Source: Herbinix sp. (GTDB lineage: Bacteria > Bacillota > Clostridia > Lachnospirales > Lachnospiraceae). Taken from it: a stretch of 64,000 nucleotides of DNA. The position numbers and the translations under genes are program-made. Position 1 is the first letter of the stretch, and every line of letters begins with the position of its first letter. Shown one piece after another: positions 55,882 through 64,000 of this stretch. The stretch spans positions 124,001-188,000 of the forward strand of contig JAQSYO010000001.1 in NCBI GenBank assembly GCA_029256105.1. The letters are read 5' to 3'. The notes under the pieces were generated by a model. It was not told the origin of the DNA. It did no database searches and saw only the letters and a program-made list of their open reading frames with translations.

Positions 55882-55933
55882 AAAACCTTCTATACTGAGT
55901 AATCTTATATCAGTATAGAAGGTTTTATCTTAT
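55882..55933 (+). terminator. isolated hairpin in the gap upstream of the second transporter
   Basis: AAAACCTTCTATACTGA pairs perfectly with TCAGTATAGAAGGTTTT around 11 bases, followed by ATCTTATT. No plus-strand gene ends before it. The remaining 55640-56174 gap is AT-rich and, apart from the operator at 56112, holds nothing I can support. Confidence 0.55.
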
Positions 55934-56111
55934 TAATTCTTATATCGTTTGGTAGAATATTAGTTATTCGGTATTGAATTATCTCAATAACAATACTGAA
56001 AGGATCACCAGTGTAATATTTTATAACATTTTACATAAATTATTGATATTTTCATATCAGTGCATATAACATATAATCATTTTGTAAAGGTCTTGTACCA
56101 ATACATCGAAA

Positions 56112-56129
56112 ATGATTTGCGCGAATCAT
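56112..56129. promoter_or_regulatory. 18-bp near-perfect palindrome, LacI-type operator candidate
   Basis: ATGATTTGCGCGAATCAT is symmetric except for one base pair and has the central CG step of LacI-family operators. It lies 46 bp upstream of the binding-protein ATG, within the promoter region. No LacI-family gene is in the window. Confidence 0.55.
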
Positions 56130-56174
56130 AATTTCTGTTAAGTATATGATATAGAGGAAAGTAGGAGGATTAAT

Positions 56175-57542
56175 ATGAAAAAGAATATAAAAAAGACATT
56201 AGCATTAGGTTTAGCCGTTGCAATGTGTATCGGCTTGGTTGGATGTAGCAGCAAACCATCAGACTCTTCAGGTTCAGCAAATCCAACAAATTCACCAAGT
56301 ACAACAGAGACGGACAAGGGCTCAAAGGCTGAAAAGGTTTCTATTACAATAGCAACAAACTGGGGAGAAGGGGACTCTAAGTACGATTATTTTTATCCGG
56401 CATTTCAGAAGTTCCAAGAAGAGAATGCTGACACTATGGAGATCAAGTTAGAGACCTACAGCACCGAAGACTATAAGACGAAGATTAAAGTACAAACAGC
56501 CTCAGGTGATTTGCCCGACGTATTCACCTATTGGGGTGGTTCTATGATTAATGATATGAAAGATGCTGGATTATTATTAGAGGCAGATCAGTATTTTAGC
56601 GACAGTACTGAAGTAGAACGAGATGATTTTAATCCTTCCTCCTTTGATTATTATACAGCTGCAGATGGTAAGACCTATGGAGTACCGATTGAGTCCACCA
56701 GAGGTGTATTCTTAGCCAATAAGGATATCTTCGACCAATATGGTTTGGATTATCCCACCACTTATGAAGAGTTAAAAGCGGTATCCAAAGTATTAAATGA
56801 CAAGGGTATTATTCCAATTGCTATGGCAAGTAGTGGGGGTACACCTTCCGAGTTCTTTTTCAGCGAATTATACAATCAATATGCAGGGGCTGAAGAGGAA
56901 TTAAAGAATTTAACTTCTTCTAGAGTATTTGCTACTGATAATGCGTTAAAAGTAGCAACCAATATTCAGGACATGATTGATAACAAAATGTTCCCAGAGG
57001 ATACGGTAGCGAATGGTGGATGGGCTGCATGCCTACAGTTATATACGGACAAAAAGGCAGCAATGACTTACACCTATCCTTGGATGTTTGAATCTATTCC
57101 AGAAGAAATTCAAAATGCTAGTGAGGTAATTACAATTCCAATGTTACCGGATGCTACCCTTGATCCAGCTACCATGATGACAGGCTTTACCGTTTATGGA
57201 TTTGAGATTAATAAAAAAGCTTATGAAGATACAGCAAAACATGATGCTATGGTTAAAGTATGTGATTTCCTTGCATCAAATGATTTATCCACAGAATTAA
57301 CGAAGAGCGGTATGATTCCGGCGAAAAATATTGATGTGGATTTAACTACCCAGAAAGTAATATATCAGAAGATGATGGCCTTTAGTGAAGGAAAGAAACT
57401 GATACAGGTTCATTTTACAACCATGCCGGATGCGGATGCAATTACAATGATGGATTCAAGTCTTGATGAATTATTTATCAAAGCACTTACACCACAGGAT
57501 TTCGTAAATAAGGTTCAGTCAGTACTTGATAAAAATAAATAA
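56175..57542 (+). CDS. extracellular solute-binding lipoprotein, second CUT1 transporter
   Basis: 455 residues. Signal with lipobox LVGC, Ser/Thr-rich linker, then the family-1 sugar-binding fold: KIKVQTASGDLPDVFTYWGG, TYGVPIESTRGVFLANKDIF and the hinge AAMTYTYPWMF. It is smaller than the LplA-type protein at 2615-4225 and belongs to a different binding-protein group. ATG 56175 after AGGAGGA. First gene of a binding protein-permease-permease-GH35 operon; a hairpin separates it from the permeases. Likely substrate: a beta-galactoside-containing oligosaccharide, inferred from GH35. Confidence 0.88.
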   Translation: MKKNIKKTLALGLAVAMCIGLVGCSSKPSDSSGSANPTNSPSTTETDKGSKAEKVSITIATNWGEGDSKYDYFYPAFQKFQEENADTMEIKLETYSTEDYKTKIKVQTASGDLPDVFTYWGGSMINDMKDAGLLLEADQYFSDSTEVERDDFNPSSFDYYTAADGKTYGVPIESTRGVFLANKDIFDQYGLDYPTTYEELKAVSKVLNDKGIIPIAMASSGGTPSEFFFSELYNQYAGAEEELKNLTSSRVFATDNALKVATNIQDMIDNKMFPEDTVANGGWAACLQLYTDKKAAMTYTYPWMFESIPEEIQNASEVITIPMLPDATLDPATMMTGFTVYGFEINKKAYEDTAKHDAMVKVCDFLASNDLSTELTKSGMIPAKNIDVDLTTQKVIYQKMMAFSEGKKLIQVHFTTMPDADAITMMDSSLDELFIKALTPQDFVNKVQSVLDKNK

Positions 57543-57569
57543 GTACAAACATATAATATCTTAATAAGG

Positions 57570-57604
57570 AAGGCTGTCTTAAGATTACAATTTGAGACAG
57601 CCTT
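57570..57604 (+). terminator. intercistronic attenuating hairpin
   Basis: AAGGCTGTCT pairs with AGACAGCCTT around ~15 bases, followed by ATCTTA only. It lies between binding-protein and permease genes, where partial termination or 3'-end protection raises binding-protein levels. Confidence 0.65.
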
Positions 57605-57626
57605 ATCTTAAGAGAGGAGAAGTTCT

Positions 57627-58505
57627 ATGAAAAGTAAAATATCTAAATTAGGGCTGCCTATTTTGTTCTTGGCACCCGTAATTCTTATCTATTCCATCTT
57701 TGTATTTCTACCGATGATTTCCTCTTTGTATTATAGCTTCACAGAGTGGAATGGAGTTACTGAGAAAGTATTTGTCGGATTTCAGAATTATAAATCATTA
57801 TTTGAAGATAGTGATTATTGGGTTGTATTTATTAATACGATAAAATTAGTTGTCATTACCTTAGTTGTACAGATTCCGATGGGGCTTATTTTAGCTTTTT
57901 TACTATATAGTAAGACAAAAGGTATGAAGGTTTTTCGTACCATATTCTTTCTTCCCGTTGTAATTGCACCGGTTGCCATCGCATTAATGTTTTCTCTTTT
58001 TTATAACAGTGAGATCGGAATTTTTAATATTATCCTGGAGGCAGTGGGTCTTGGGATGCTTAAGAAGAACTGGTTATCGGACACACATACATTACTCTAT
58101 GCAGTTATGGCACCTCAGGTATGGCAGTATATTGGTTTATATGTCACCATTTTTCTAGGTGCTCTGCAATCAATTCCGGAAGAATTAATGGAGAGTGCGC
58201 AGATTGATGGAGCGAATAAGTTTAAGACGTTCGTACACATTATACTTCCTCAGATATCCGGGTTTACCTCCATTTGTACGGTTTTATGCATCACGGGTTC
58301 ATTAAAAGCATTTGACCATTCTTGGATAATGACTGGTGGTGGTCCGGGAGTGCGTTCCGCATATTTAGGGGTTTATATGTATAAGACTGCCTTTGTTAAT
58401 TCCGATTTTGGTTTGGGTAGTACAATTACGATTACGATTATTACTGTTTCATTAATCATTACAGGGATACTTGGCAAGATAACAACAATGAGAAGTAATA
58501 ATTAA
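57627..58505 (+). CDS. sugar ABC transporter permease (MalF-like)
   Basis: 292 residues, six helices, EAA loop SAQIDGANKFKTFVHIILP. ATG 57627 follows AGAGGAGA. N-terminus short and no large outer domain, as in MsmF/UgpA-type permeases. It lies 10 bp before the second permease gene. Forms the membrane channel with it; the ATPase is presumably the shared MsmX-type subunit encoded elsewhere. Confidence 0.9.
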   Translation: MKSKISKLGLPILFLAPVILIYSIFVFLPMISSLYYSFTEWNGVTEKVFVGFQNYKSLFEDSDYWVVFINTIKLVVITLVVQIPMGLILAFLLYSKTKGMKVFRTIFFLPVVIAPVAIALMFSLFYNSEIGIFNIILEAVGLGMLKKNWLSDTHTLLYAVMAPQVWQYIGLYVTIFLGALQSIPEELMESAQIDGANKFKTFVHIILPQISGFTSICTVLCITGSLKAFDHSWIMTGGGPGVRSAYLGVYMYKTAFVNSDFGLGSTITITIITVSLIITGILGKITTMRSNN

Positions 58506-58515
58506 GGAGAAAACC

Positions 58516-59358
58516 ATGAGAAAATTTCTAAAAAAGACATTAAAAGACAAAATCGCTGCAATCGTAAAATACTTATTTTTACTTATAGTAGCCATCGTTT
58601 CCTTATACCCTTTTATATGGGTAGTTACTTCCTCATTTAAAGATAATAATGAAATATATAGAAATTCCTTTGGGTTGCCTAAGGTAGTACTATGGGGAAA
58701 TTATGTCGAAGCTTGGAAAGGTGCGCATGTAGGAACAAGCTTTTTCAACAGTTTGACCGTCTGCTTGGTAACGATTCTGGTCCTAGTCCTTGTAACTGCA
58801 ATGGGAAGTTATATACTGACCAGAGTTCATAAAAGTGCATTTTTATCTACCTACTTATCACTCGGAATTATGATTCCTATTCATGCGTTGTTAATACCGT
58901 CCGTTATATTATTTAAATTTTTGCATTTACAGGATAATCTGGTTAGCTTGGTCATTGTCTATGTTGCAACGAATATATCCTTTAGTATGTTCATCATGAA
59001 GGGATTTCTCGAGGGAATACCGAAGGAACTGGATGAAGCAGCTACCATTGATGGCTGCAATTTGGCGGGTATTTTCTTTAAAATAATATTTCCAATTGCA
59101 AAACCAGGAATTGCTACGGTTGCAACCTTAGCTTTTCTGAATTGCTGGAACGATTTACTCTTAGGTTTGGTCTTAATCTCAGATCCTGCAAAGAAGACCT
59201 TGTCCATGAGTATCTCAGCGTTAAAGGGCTCTTATGTAACACAGTATGGATTATTATGTGCCGGTTTCATCATTTCGATTATCCCGGTAGTCATAATGTA
59301 TCTATTATTACAAAAACAAGTTGTTCAAGGTATGACAGCAGGTGCAGTCAAAGGATAA
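58516..59358 (+). CDS. sugar ABC transporter permease (MalG-like)
   Basis: 280 residues, six helices, EAA loop EAATIDGCNLAGIFFKIIFP, and the terminal VVQGMTAGAVKG typical of the MalG half. AAGGAG precedes ATG 58516. Followed after 36 bp by the GH35 gene, so uptake and first hydrolysis are co-expressed. Confidence 0.9.
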   Translation: MRKFLKKTLKDKIAAIVKYLFLLIVAIVSLYPFIWVVTSSFKDNNEIYRNSFGLPKVVLWGNYVEAWKGAHVGTSFFNSLTVCLVTILVLVLVTAMGSYILTRVHKSAFLSTYLSLGIMIPIHALLIPSVILFKFLHLQDNLVSLVIVYVATNISFSMFIMKGFLEGIPKELDEAATIDGCNLAGIFFKIIFPIAKPGIATVATLAFLNCWNDLLLGLVLISDPAKKTLSMSISALKGSYVTQYGLLCAGFIISIIPVVIMYLLLQKQVVQGMTAGAVKG

Positions 59359-59394
59359 GCAATAACCTGCTAGATCAGGTAAACGGAGGTTATT

Positions 59395-61416
59395 ATGACA
59401 AAATTCACAGAGAATGGTATAGAAATAAATGGCCTAGAAAAGCCTCTCTATAGTGGCTCGATACATTATTGGAGAGTTCAAAGAGAAGATTGGAATAAAA
59501 TATTGGATGAGATAAAAGGTATGGGATTTGAGATTATTGAAACCTATATACCCTGGTCCGTACATGAATACGAAGAAGGAAAATATGATTTTGGTGAGAT
59601 AGATAAAAATAAGGATCTTGATGGATTTTTATCCTTATGTGAAGTAAAAGGGTTGTCTGTGATAGTAAGACCTGGCCCTCATATTAATGCAGAAATGACT
59701 CTGTTTGGATATCCGGAATGGATTCTTCACGATGAGACTATTCAAGCGAAAAATCCGTGGGGTACTACAGTTGTTTATCCTTATGTAACGAAACAGTTCC
59801 CTATTCCCTCCTATGCAAGTGAAAAGCTATATGTAAAGACGGAACAATATTTTCATAAAATAACACCAATATTAAAAAAGCATACGAAAGAAAATGGCTG
59901 TATCATTACAATTCAAGCGGATAATGAGACCTGTAATTTCTTTCGGGATAAACCGTATATTATGGATTATTCAATTGCTTCCATCAAACTGTATCATCAA
60001 ATGCTACAAGAGAAATATGAGACAATTGAAAACTTGAACGACGCATATGATCAATACTATCAAAATTTTGAAAGTGTGCTTGCTCCCACCGGATTTAAAG
60101 GGAAGAAAAAAGAAGACTTGCCATATTATTTCGATTGGGTTGAGTATAAAGAGTATCAAATACTGTATGCATTAAAGAAAATGATAGCGATAATTCAAAA
60201 GATGGAATTAGATGTGCCAATTTTCCATAATTGCGCGTACCAGGAGTATACTCCGATATCAGTTCAGCGAGATGAAGAATTGGAGGGGATGAGTGTCGCT
60301 GGAATTGATGCTTACCCAGAACCAAAGGATTCCTCCATGTTACGAGAACGCATTCGATATATGGCTGGCAGCAGTAGACTTCCATATGTTCCTGAATTCG
60401 GTTCGGGCTCTTGGTTTGATCGAAACTGTTTGCTTACAGCGAAGGAAGAAGAGTATGGGTACCTTTATTCGATTATGAATGGTTTAAAAGCAGTCAACTT
60501 TTATATGCTGGTAGAAAGGGATCGTTGGACTGGATGCCCAATTACTAATGATGGTAGAATACGCAAAGATTTTTATGAGATGTTTCAAAATATGATCAAA
60601 ATATTAAAAGGCGCAAAGATCTATAAATATAAGAGACAGCCCAAAATCTTAATCCTAAAAAATTATGATATGGGGAGATTGAAAGCGTTATTCTCCGTTA
60701 TGGATAACAATATGCTCTCCTCGAATTGCTTTATTACCGGCCCGGATATACCAGCGGAGCTATTTATTCCGGATACAGATTTGCAGCTTTTTATGGACCA
60801 GGATCCCAACGGCTATGCAAGTGAAGAGTGGGTTCAAGCGATTACGACGTCCCTGGACCTGCATCATTATGAATACAACTACTCCGATAAATATTTGTCC
60901 GAAGAAAAACGAGAAGAGTATGATGTAATATTTGCTGCGACGTATGATTTTATGGACGAAGAAGAGCAGAAGAGACTTGTAAACTTTGCAAATCATAAGG
61001 GGAAGAAGTTAATCCTCGGACCCAAGATACCATATCTTAGTCGTAATTTTAGGGATTGCAGCATTTTAAAGAATGCAATTGAGCAGGATGTAGATCATAA
61101 ATTTACCCTCTTAAAGGATGCGAATCTACTTGATTACGCTTCCTTAGATTTACAAAATGAATATACTTATGAAAATTCGGAGGTCGAGATATCCATACAT
61201 TGGCAGAGTACAGGAAGAAGTCATCTGCTGTTTATGGCGAATCGATCAAATCAAACGCAAACCCTACAACTTTATTATACTGGCAAAAGAAGTTTTTTGA
61301 ATATCTGGAAGGGACAAGGATATGAGAAAGATAATAGCCTTGAGACGGAAATAACTCCTTATACGGTAAGTTTATGGAGAGTTGAAATGGAGGGGGAAGC
61401 TTATGATAAGCAATAG
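59395..61416 (+). CDS. GH35 beta-galactosidase-like enzyme
   Basis: 673 residues. TIM-barrel start YSGSIHYWRVQREDW and TYIPWSVHEYEEGKYDF are diagnostic GH35. Acid/base Glu178 lies in QADNETCNF, where classical members have Q-[IV]-ENEYG, so the site has diverged. Nucleophile Glu334 is in VPEFGSG. No signal peptide: cytoplasmic. The C-terminal part (~420-673) includes a glutamine-amidotransferase-like/beta-galactosidase-trimerisation-type region. It overlaps the following unknown gene by 14 bp. Likely removes terminal beta-galactose (or a related sugar) from the imported oligosaccharide; linkage unknown. Confidence 0.83.
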   Translation: MTKFTENGIEINGLEKPLYSGSIHYWRVQREDWNKILDEIKGMGFEIIETYIPWSVHEYEEGKYDFGEIDKNKDLDGFLSLCEVKGLSVIVRPGPHINAEMTLFGYPEWILHDETIQAKNPWGTTVVYPYVTKQFPIPSYASEKLYVKTEQYFHKITPILKKHTKENGCIITIQADNETCNFFRDKPYIMDYSIASIKLYHQMLQEKYETIENLNDAYDQYYQNFESVLAPTGFKGKKKEDLPYYFDWVEYKEYQILYALKKMIAIIQKMELDVPIFHNCAYQEYTPISVQRDEELEGMSVAGIDAYPEPKDSSMLRERIRYMAGSSRLPYVPEFGSGSWFDRNCLLTAKEEEYGYLYSIMNGLKAVNFYMLVERDRWTGCPITNDGRIRKDFYEMFQNMIKILKGAKIYKYKRQPKILILKNYDMGRLKALFSVMDNNMLSSNCFITGPDIPAELFIPDTDLQLFMDQDPNGYASEEWVQAITTSLDLHHYEYNYSDKYLSEEKREEYDVIFAATYDFMDEEEQKRLVNFANHKGKKLILGPKIPYLSRNFRDCSILKNAIEQDVDHKFTLLKDANLLDYASLDLQNEYTYENSEVEISIHWQSTGRSHLLFMANRSNQTQTLQLYYTGKRSFLNIWKGQGYEKDNSLETEITPYTVSLWRVEMEGEAYDKQ

Positions 61417-62083
61417 TATTTTGGTGGATCATTTAAAGCCGGAGAATTGGACAAATCTTGGTATCATACTTTCTATCCTTAAGCAGGAGAAACAGGTGCT
61501 TCATATACTGAAGACAGATGCTGATAAGATGAAAGGTGTAACCTCGGACCATAAAATAATTGCCTTAGAGGAGTTTGTGACGTTAGGTCAGCTCGATGTT
61601 CTTGGAATATTTTCAAAGTACGAAAAACTAGAAGAAATCAGGGTATATTCGATGCAGGGGTTGATTGATTATTATAAGAAAGTTCAGGACCCATCCATTT
61701 ATCAAATGGATATCGACGATTATCTTATTTATATGTATCAATTGCAAGAAGAAATAGAAGGTATTCAGATCTATAACCGCACGAGCAAAAAAAGAGGTTA
61801 TATGGAATATATGCAATTATTAGTAAATCGGAAGGTGGAAGATGGAGCATTTTTATTATGGCTGACAAAGGATCAGGATTTATTTTTTAATTGCATTATG
61901 GTATTCCAATCAGGTAAATTGGTTCAACTGACAACCACGGATAGATATCACGAAGCGTATCAAGATTATGATCAAGTATGTTCCTTACTGAAGAAGGAAT
62001 ATCCCAATTCGGCTAAGTGTGTTAAAATGGAGATGATAGAATTTCAAAGGAAAATAGCAGATTTATATCATAATGAAGTCTAG
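61403..62083 (+). CDS. unknown protein coupled to the GH35 gene
   Basis: 226 residues from ATG 61403 (GGAGGGGG in front; an ATG at 61382 is in frame without a site). Soluble alpha/beta protein without signal or membrane helix, Tyr- and Gln-rich in the middle (YYKKVQDPSIYQMDIDDYL), one Cys-poor C-terminal helix. No motif recognised. Starting inside the GH35 gene and ending 27 bp before the kinase gene, it belongs to the sugar operon. It may be a small regulatory or sugar-binding protein; that is a guess from position. Confidence 0.65.
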   Translation: MISNSILVDHLKPENWTNLGIILSILKQEKQVLHILKTDADKMKGVTSDHKIIALEEFVTLGQLDVLGIFSKYEKLEEIRVYSMQGLIDYYKKVQDPSIYQMDIDDYLIYMYQLQEEIEGIQIYNRTSKKRGYMEYMQLLVNRKVEDGAFLLWLTKDQDLFFNCIMVFQSGKLVQLTTTDRYHEAYQDYDQVCSLLKKEYPNSAKCVKMEMIEFQRKIADLYHNEV

Positions 62084-62110
62084 TGAAATTGTAAAATGAG
62101 GAGAGAAGTC

Positions 62111-63910
62111 ATGAATAAGAAACGAAATAGTTATAAACCAATAAAGAATACATCTATGAGATTTCGTTTTATTATCGCAATTCTTTTTATGTCAATTGTA
62201 CCAGGGCTGATATTGACCTTCCTCTTTTATAACAACATGGAGACCTTTTACAAAGAGAAAATTCAAATTTACCAGTTGAATTTGCTAAACGTGATGAGTT
62301 CACAATTGGATAATATTATTAATCAAAGTAAAGTAGTTTCAAATCAAGTTCTTGGGTTGGCAGTTACATCAAGCTCGTTTGATGATTATCCAAATAAAGA
62401 TTTATATCAAAAATTAAAGCTAATGCGAGAAGTGGATGCGCAGTTATTAAATATCAGGCTTGCCAATGATTCAATAGATAATATCTACTTAATCGGATTT
62501 GATAATAATTTTTATACCTCCAACTCTGTTTGGAATAAGGAGGAATTTTTGAAGCTTGATTGGGTAAAAATCGATGAGAAGCAAGGGGGGAGTTCGACAA
62601 CCATCCCGACTCATAAGGCAGATTATCGATATTTTAACGCAGGGTCTTATTCACCTCTTGTAATTAGTCAAGTAACTTATCTGAATACGTATAACAAAAA
62701 TAGTATTATTGGATTAGTACAGATTGATATCAGCTATAAGAATATCGAAAGAGCGATGTCCCCAATGACTATGACGGATAAGGATTTTGCATATATTGTT
62801 GACAGTAAAGGGAATGTTATATACTGTCCTGATCAGAGTTTAGTGGGTTTGAAGGTGGAAGGGTTATCTTTTAAAGGGAATAATCTTCAAAGCATCGGAA
62901 AAGATATCGGAGATAACGCTTATCGTAAGGCTGGTAATCAAACCATTCATGCAAGTAATATTAGCGGAACAGACTGGAAGATTATTCAGGTGAATAGTGA
63001 AACGATGCTGAAGGAGGAATTAACTAAGGCGCGTAATATATGGTTTTTTGTTGCTATCATATGTCTGGTATCTGCTATTTTGCTGGCTCTTCGATTATCG
63101 CTCAGTATCACGAAGCCAATTTTACAGATTGTAAAAAGCATGAAAAAAGTAAGTAATGGTAATTTTGACACAAAGGTTGAGCCAATCGAGGACAAAGATC
63201 TGGCTGTATTAGCAGACAGCTTTAATATTATGGTATCGGAGATAGAGAAGCTGATGAAAGAAAATGTTCAAAAAGAAAATGAACGAATTACGATGGAGTT
63301 AACGGCATTAAACGCTCAAATTAATTCCCATTTTCTTTACAACACGTTGAATACGGTTAAGTGGATGGCAATCCGTAGTGGTGTGAATGACATAGCTAAG
63401 ATGATTGTATCATTAGTTAATATGCTGGAGTATAGCTGTAAGAATGTCGATACACCTGTTCTAATTTCGGATGAAATAAGATTTATCGGCGATTATGTAT
63501 ATATTCAGCAGGTGAGATGTAATAATAGTGCTAATATCAAATACGAATTAGAGGATGAGCTTCAAAATTGTATGATATTAAAAATGCTCCTACAGCCGAT
63601 TGTTGAAAATGCTATGTTGCATGGCTTCGCCGATCGCAGTTCCGGCAATTTGATTCGCATCAGTGGTAAGCTCATTGAAGATCATATCTTGTTCCAAATA
63701 TATGATAATGGGAAAGGATTTCCTTATGACCGTATGGATAAGCTTACGGGAGTAGGACTAAGTAATATTCAAGACAGACTTCGACTAAATTACGGCGAGA
63801 AATTTAGTTTGATATTACAAAGTGAAGTGGGAATTGGTACCTGTGTATCAGTGGAAATACCAGTAATAAAAAAGGTGGAGGATATAAGTGCAGAAGATAC
63901 TAATCGTTGA
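62111..63910 (+). CDS. YesM-type sensor histidine kinase, second sugar module
   Basis: About 599 residues from ATG 62111 (AGGAGAGAAG before it). Helix 1 (~20-45), extracellular Cache-like sensor (~46-305, DFAYIVDSKGNVIYCP), helix 2 (~308-330), HAMP, then the His_kinase domain with His407. The motif reads NAQINSHFLYNT: the Pro of the usual NPHF is Ser. ATP-binding boxes are intact (LQPIVENAMLHG, DNGKGF, GLSNIQDRLRLNYG). It overlaps the response regulator start by 23 bp. Expected to sense the substrate of the upstream transporter and drive that operon through the regulator. Confidence 0.88.
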   Translation: MNKKRNSYKPIKNTSMRFRFIIAILFMSIVPGLILTFLFYNNMETFYKEKIQIYQLNLLNVMSSQLDNIINQSKVVSNQVLGLAVTSSSFDDYPNKDLYQKLKLMREVDAQLLNIRLANDSIDNIYLIGFDNNFYTSNSVWNKEEFLKLDWVKIDEKQGGSSTTIPTHKADYRYFNAGSYSPLVISQVTYLNTYNKNSIIGLVQIDISYKNIERAMSPMTMTDKDFAYIVDSKGNVIYCPDQSLVGLKVEGLSFKGNNLQSIGKDIGDNAYRKAGNQTIHASNISGTDWKIIQVNSETMLKEELTKARNIWFFVAIICLVSAILLALRLSLSITKPILQIVKSMKKVSNGNFDTKVEPIEDKDLAVLADSFNIMVSEIEKLMKENVQKENERITMELTALNAQINSHFLYNTLNTVKWMAIRSGVNDIAKMIVSLVNMLEYSCKNVDTPVLISDEIRFIGDYVYIQQVRCNNSANIKYELEDELQNCMILKMLLQPIVENAMLHGFADRSSGNLIRISGKLIEDHILFQIYDNGKGFPYDRMDKLTGVGLSNIQDRLRLNYGEKFSLILQSEVGIGTCVSVEIPVIKKVEDISAEDTNR

Positions 63911-64000
63911 TGACGAGGCATTCTCAAGAGAAGCTATCGCCGAAACTATAAATTGGGAAGAATATCAGATGCAGGTACTATGCGCTTCCAACGGCAAGGA
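63888..64000 (+). CDS. response regulator (YesN-type expected), cut by window edge
   Basis: GTG 63888 with GGTGGAGG 7-8 bases before it, inside the end of the kinase gene. The 37 visible residues are a receiver start (KILIVDDEAFSREAIAETI, then NWEEYQM). The output domain lies beyond the window; an AraC-type domain is expected from the YesM partner. Confidence 0.85.
   Translation, partial: MQKILIVDDEAFSREAIAETINWEEYQMQVLCASNGK

Noticed and set aside
1-64000. Insertion sequences, prophage genes, tRNA or rRNA genes
   Set aside because: I looked for transposase, integrase and phage motifs and for tRNA/rRNA patterns and found none I could support.

Overview
The window is low-GC DNA with dense genes, strong AGGAGG-type ribosome binding sites, many factor-independent terminators and Gram-positive hallmarks: lipoprotein-anchored sugar transporters without an ATPase partner, YesM/YesN-type two-component pairs, an agr peptide quorum-sensing locus, BlaI/M56 and PASTA proteins. 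This fits a plant-polysaccharide-degrading Firmicute of the Lachnospiraceae / Clostridium type. The species is an inference; no rRNA or tRNA gene is present to fix it.

Layout. 1-2.5 kb: end of an unidentified gene, a small membrane protein and a lipoprotein. 2.6-18.8 kb: a hemicellulose (galactomannan-like) locus. On the minus strand are a CUT1 sugar transporter (two permeases, then the binding protein) and a beta-mannosidase; on the plus strand a YesN/YesM pair, an alpha-galactosidase and a GH95-like hydrolase; an AraC regulator is divergent from the alpha-galactosidase. A 22-copy, perfectly phased 13-bp tandem repeat lies between those two. 19.1-22.7 kb: a compact defence-like island. It holds an HD-domain protein followed by a truncated TIR-like (ThsB-type) remnant, and divergently a protein with two MazG-like halves, two Cys clusters and a C-terminal TIR domain, with a piece of sbcC beside it. 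22.9-24.2 kb: an M20 amidohydrolase with a structured leader. 24.4-30.1 kb: an agr system in the order agrA-agrC-agrD-agrB, followed by a secreted protein, a membrane-anchored subtilase and a small anchored protein, with paired LytTR-type sites upstream of agrA. 30.4-36.5 kb: sfsA and a 1621-residue secreted beta-helix protein. 36.8-45.9 kb: an envelope-stress-like block (PASTA protein cut by a stop codon, ABC ATPase and permease, OmpR/HisKA pair, BlaI/M56 pair). 46.2-55.6 kb: GH130, histidine phosphatase, hydrolase/MFS/MarR operon, a divergent protein-kinase-like protein, CapA protein and tandem-GNAT protein. 56.2-64 kb: a second CUT1 transporter with GH35, an unknown protein and a YesM kinase, running into a response regulator cut by the window edge.

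How it works together. Two sugar modules follow one plan: binding protein and permeases take up an oligosaccharide, cytoplasmic GH2/GH36/GH35/GH130-type enzymes cut it, and a YesM/YesN pair senses the substrate outside. The most unusual part is the island at 19-22.5 kb, where predicted nucleotide-handling enzymes (HD, MazG) sit with NAD-cleaving-type TIR modules, the composition of an anti-phage or nucleotide-signalling system. The second is the complete agr locus, whose 48-residue autoinducer precursor is easy to miss.

A repeated theme is decay. Short, recognisable ends of otherwise missing genes (chemoreceptor, TPR/DUF5107-like, sbcC, TIR, GH13 amylase) lie in gaps between intact genes, and the PASTA gene carries an internal stop. 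All function calls come from reading the sequence; no database search was run.
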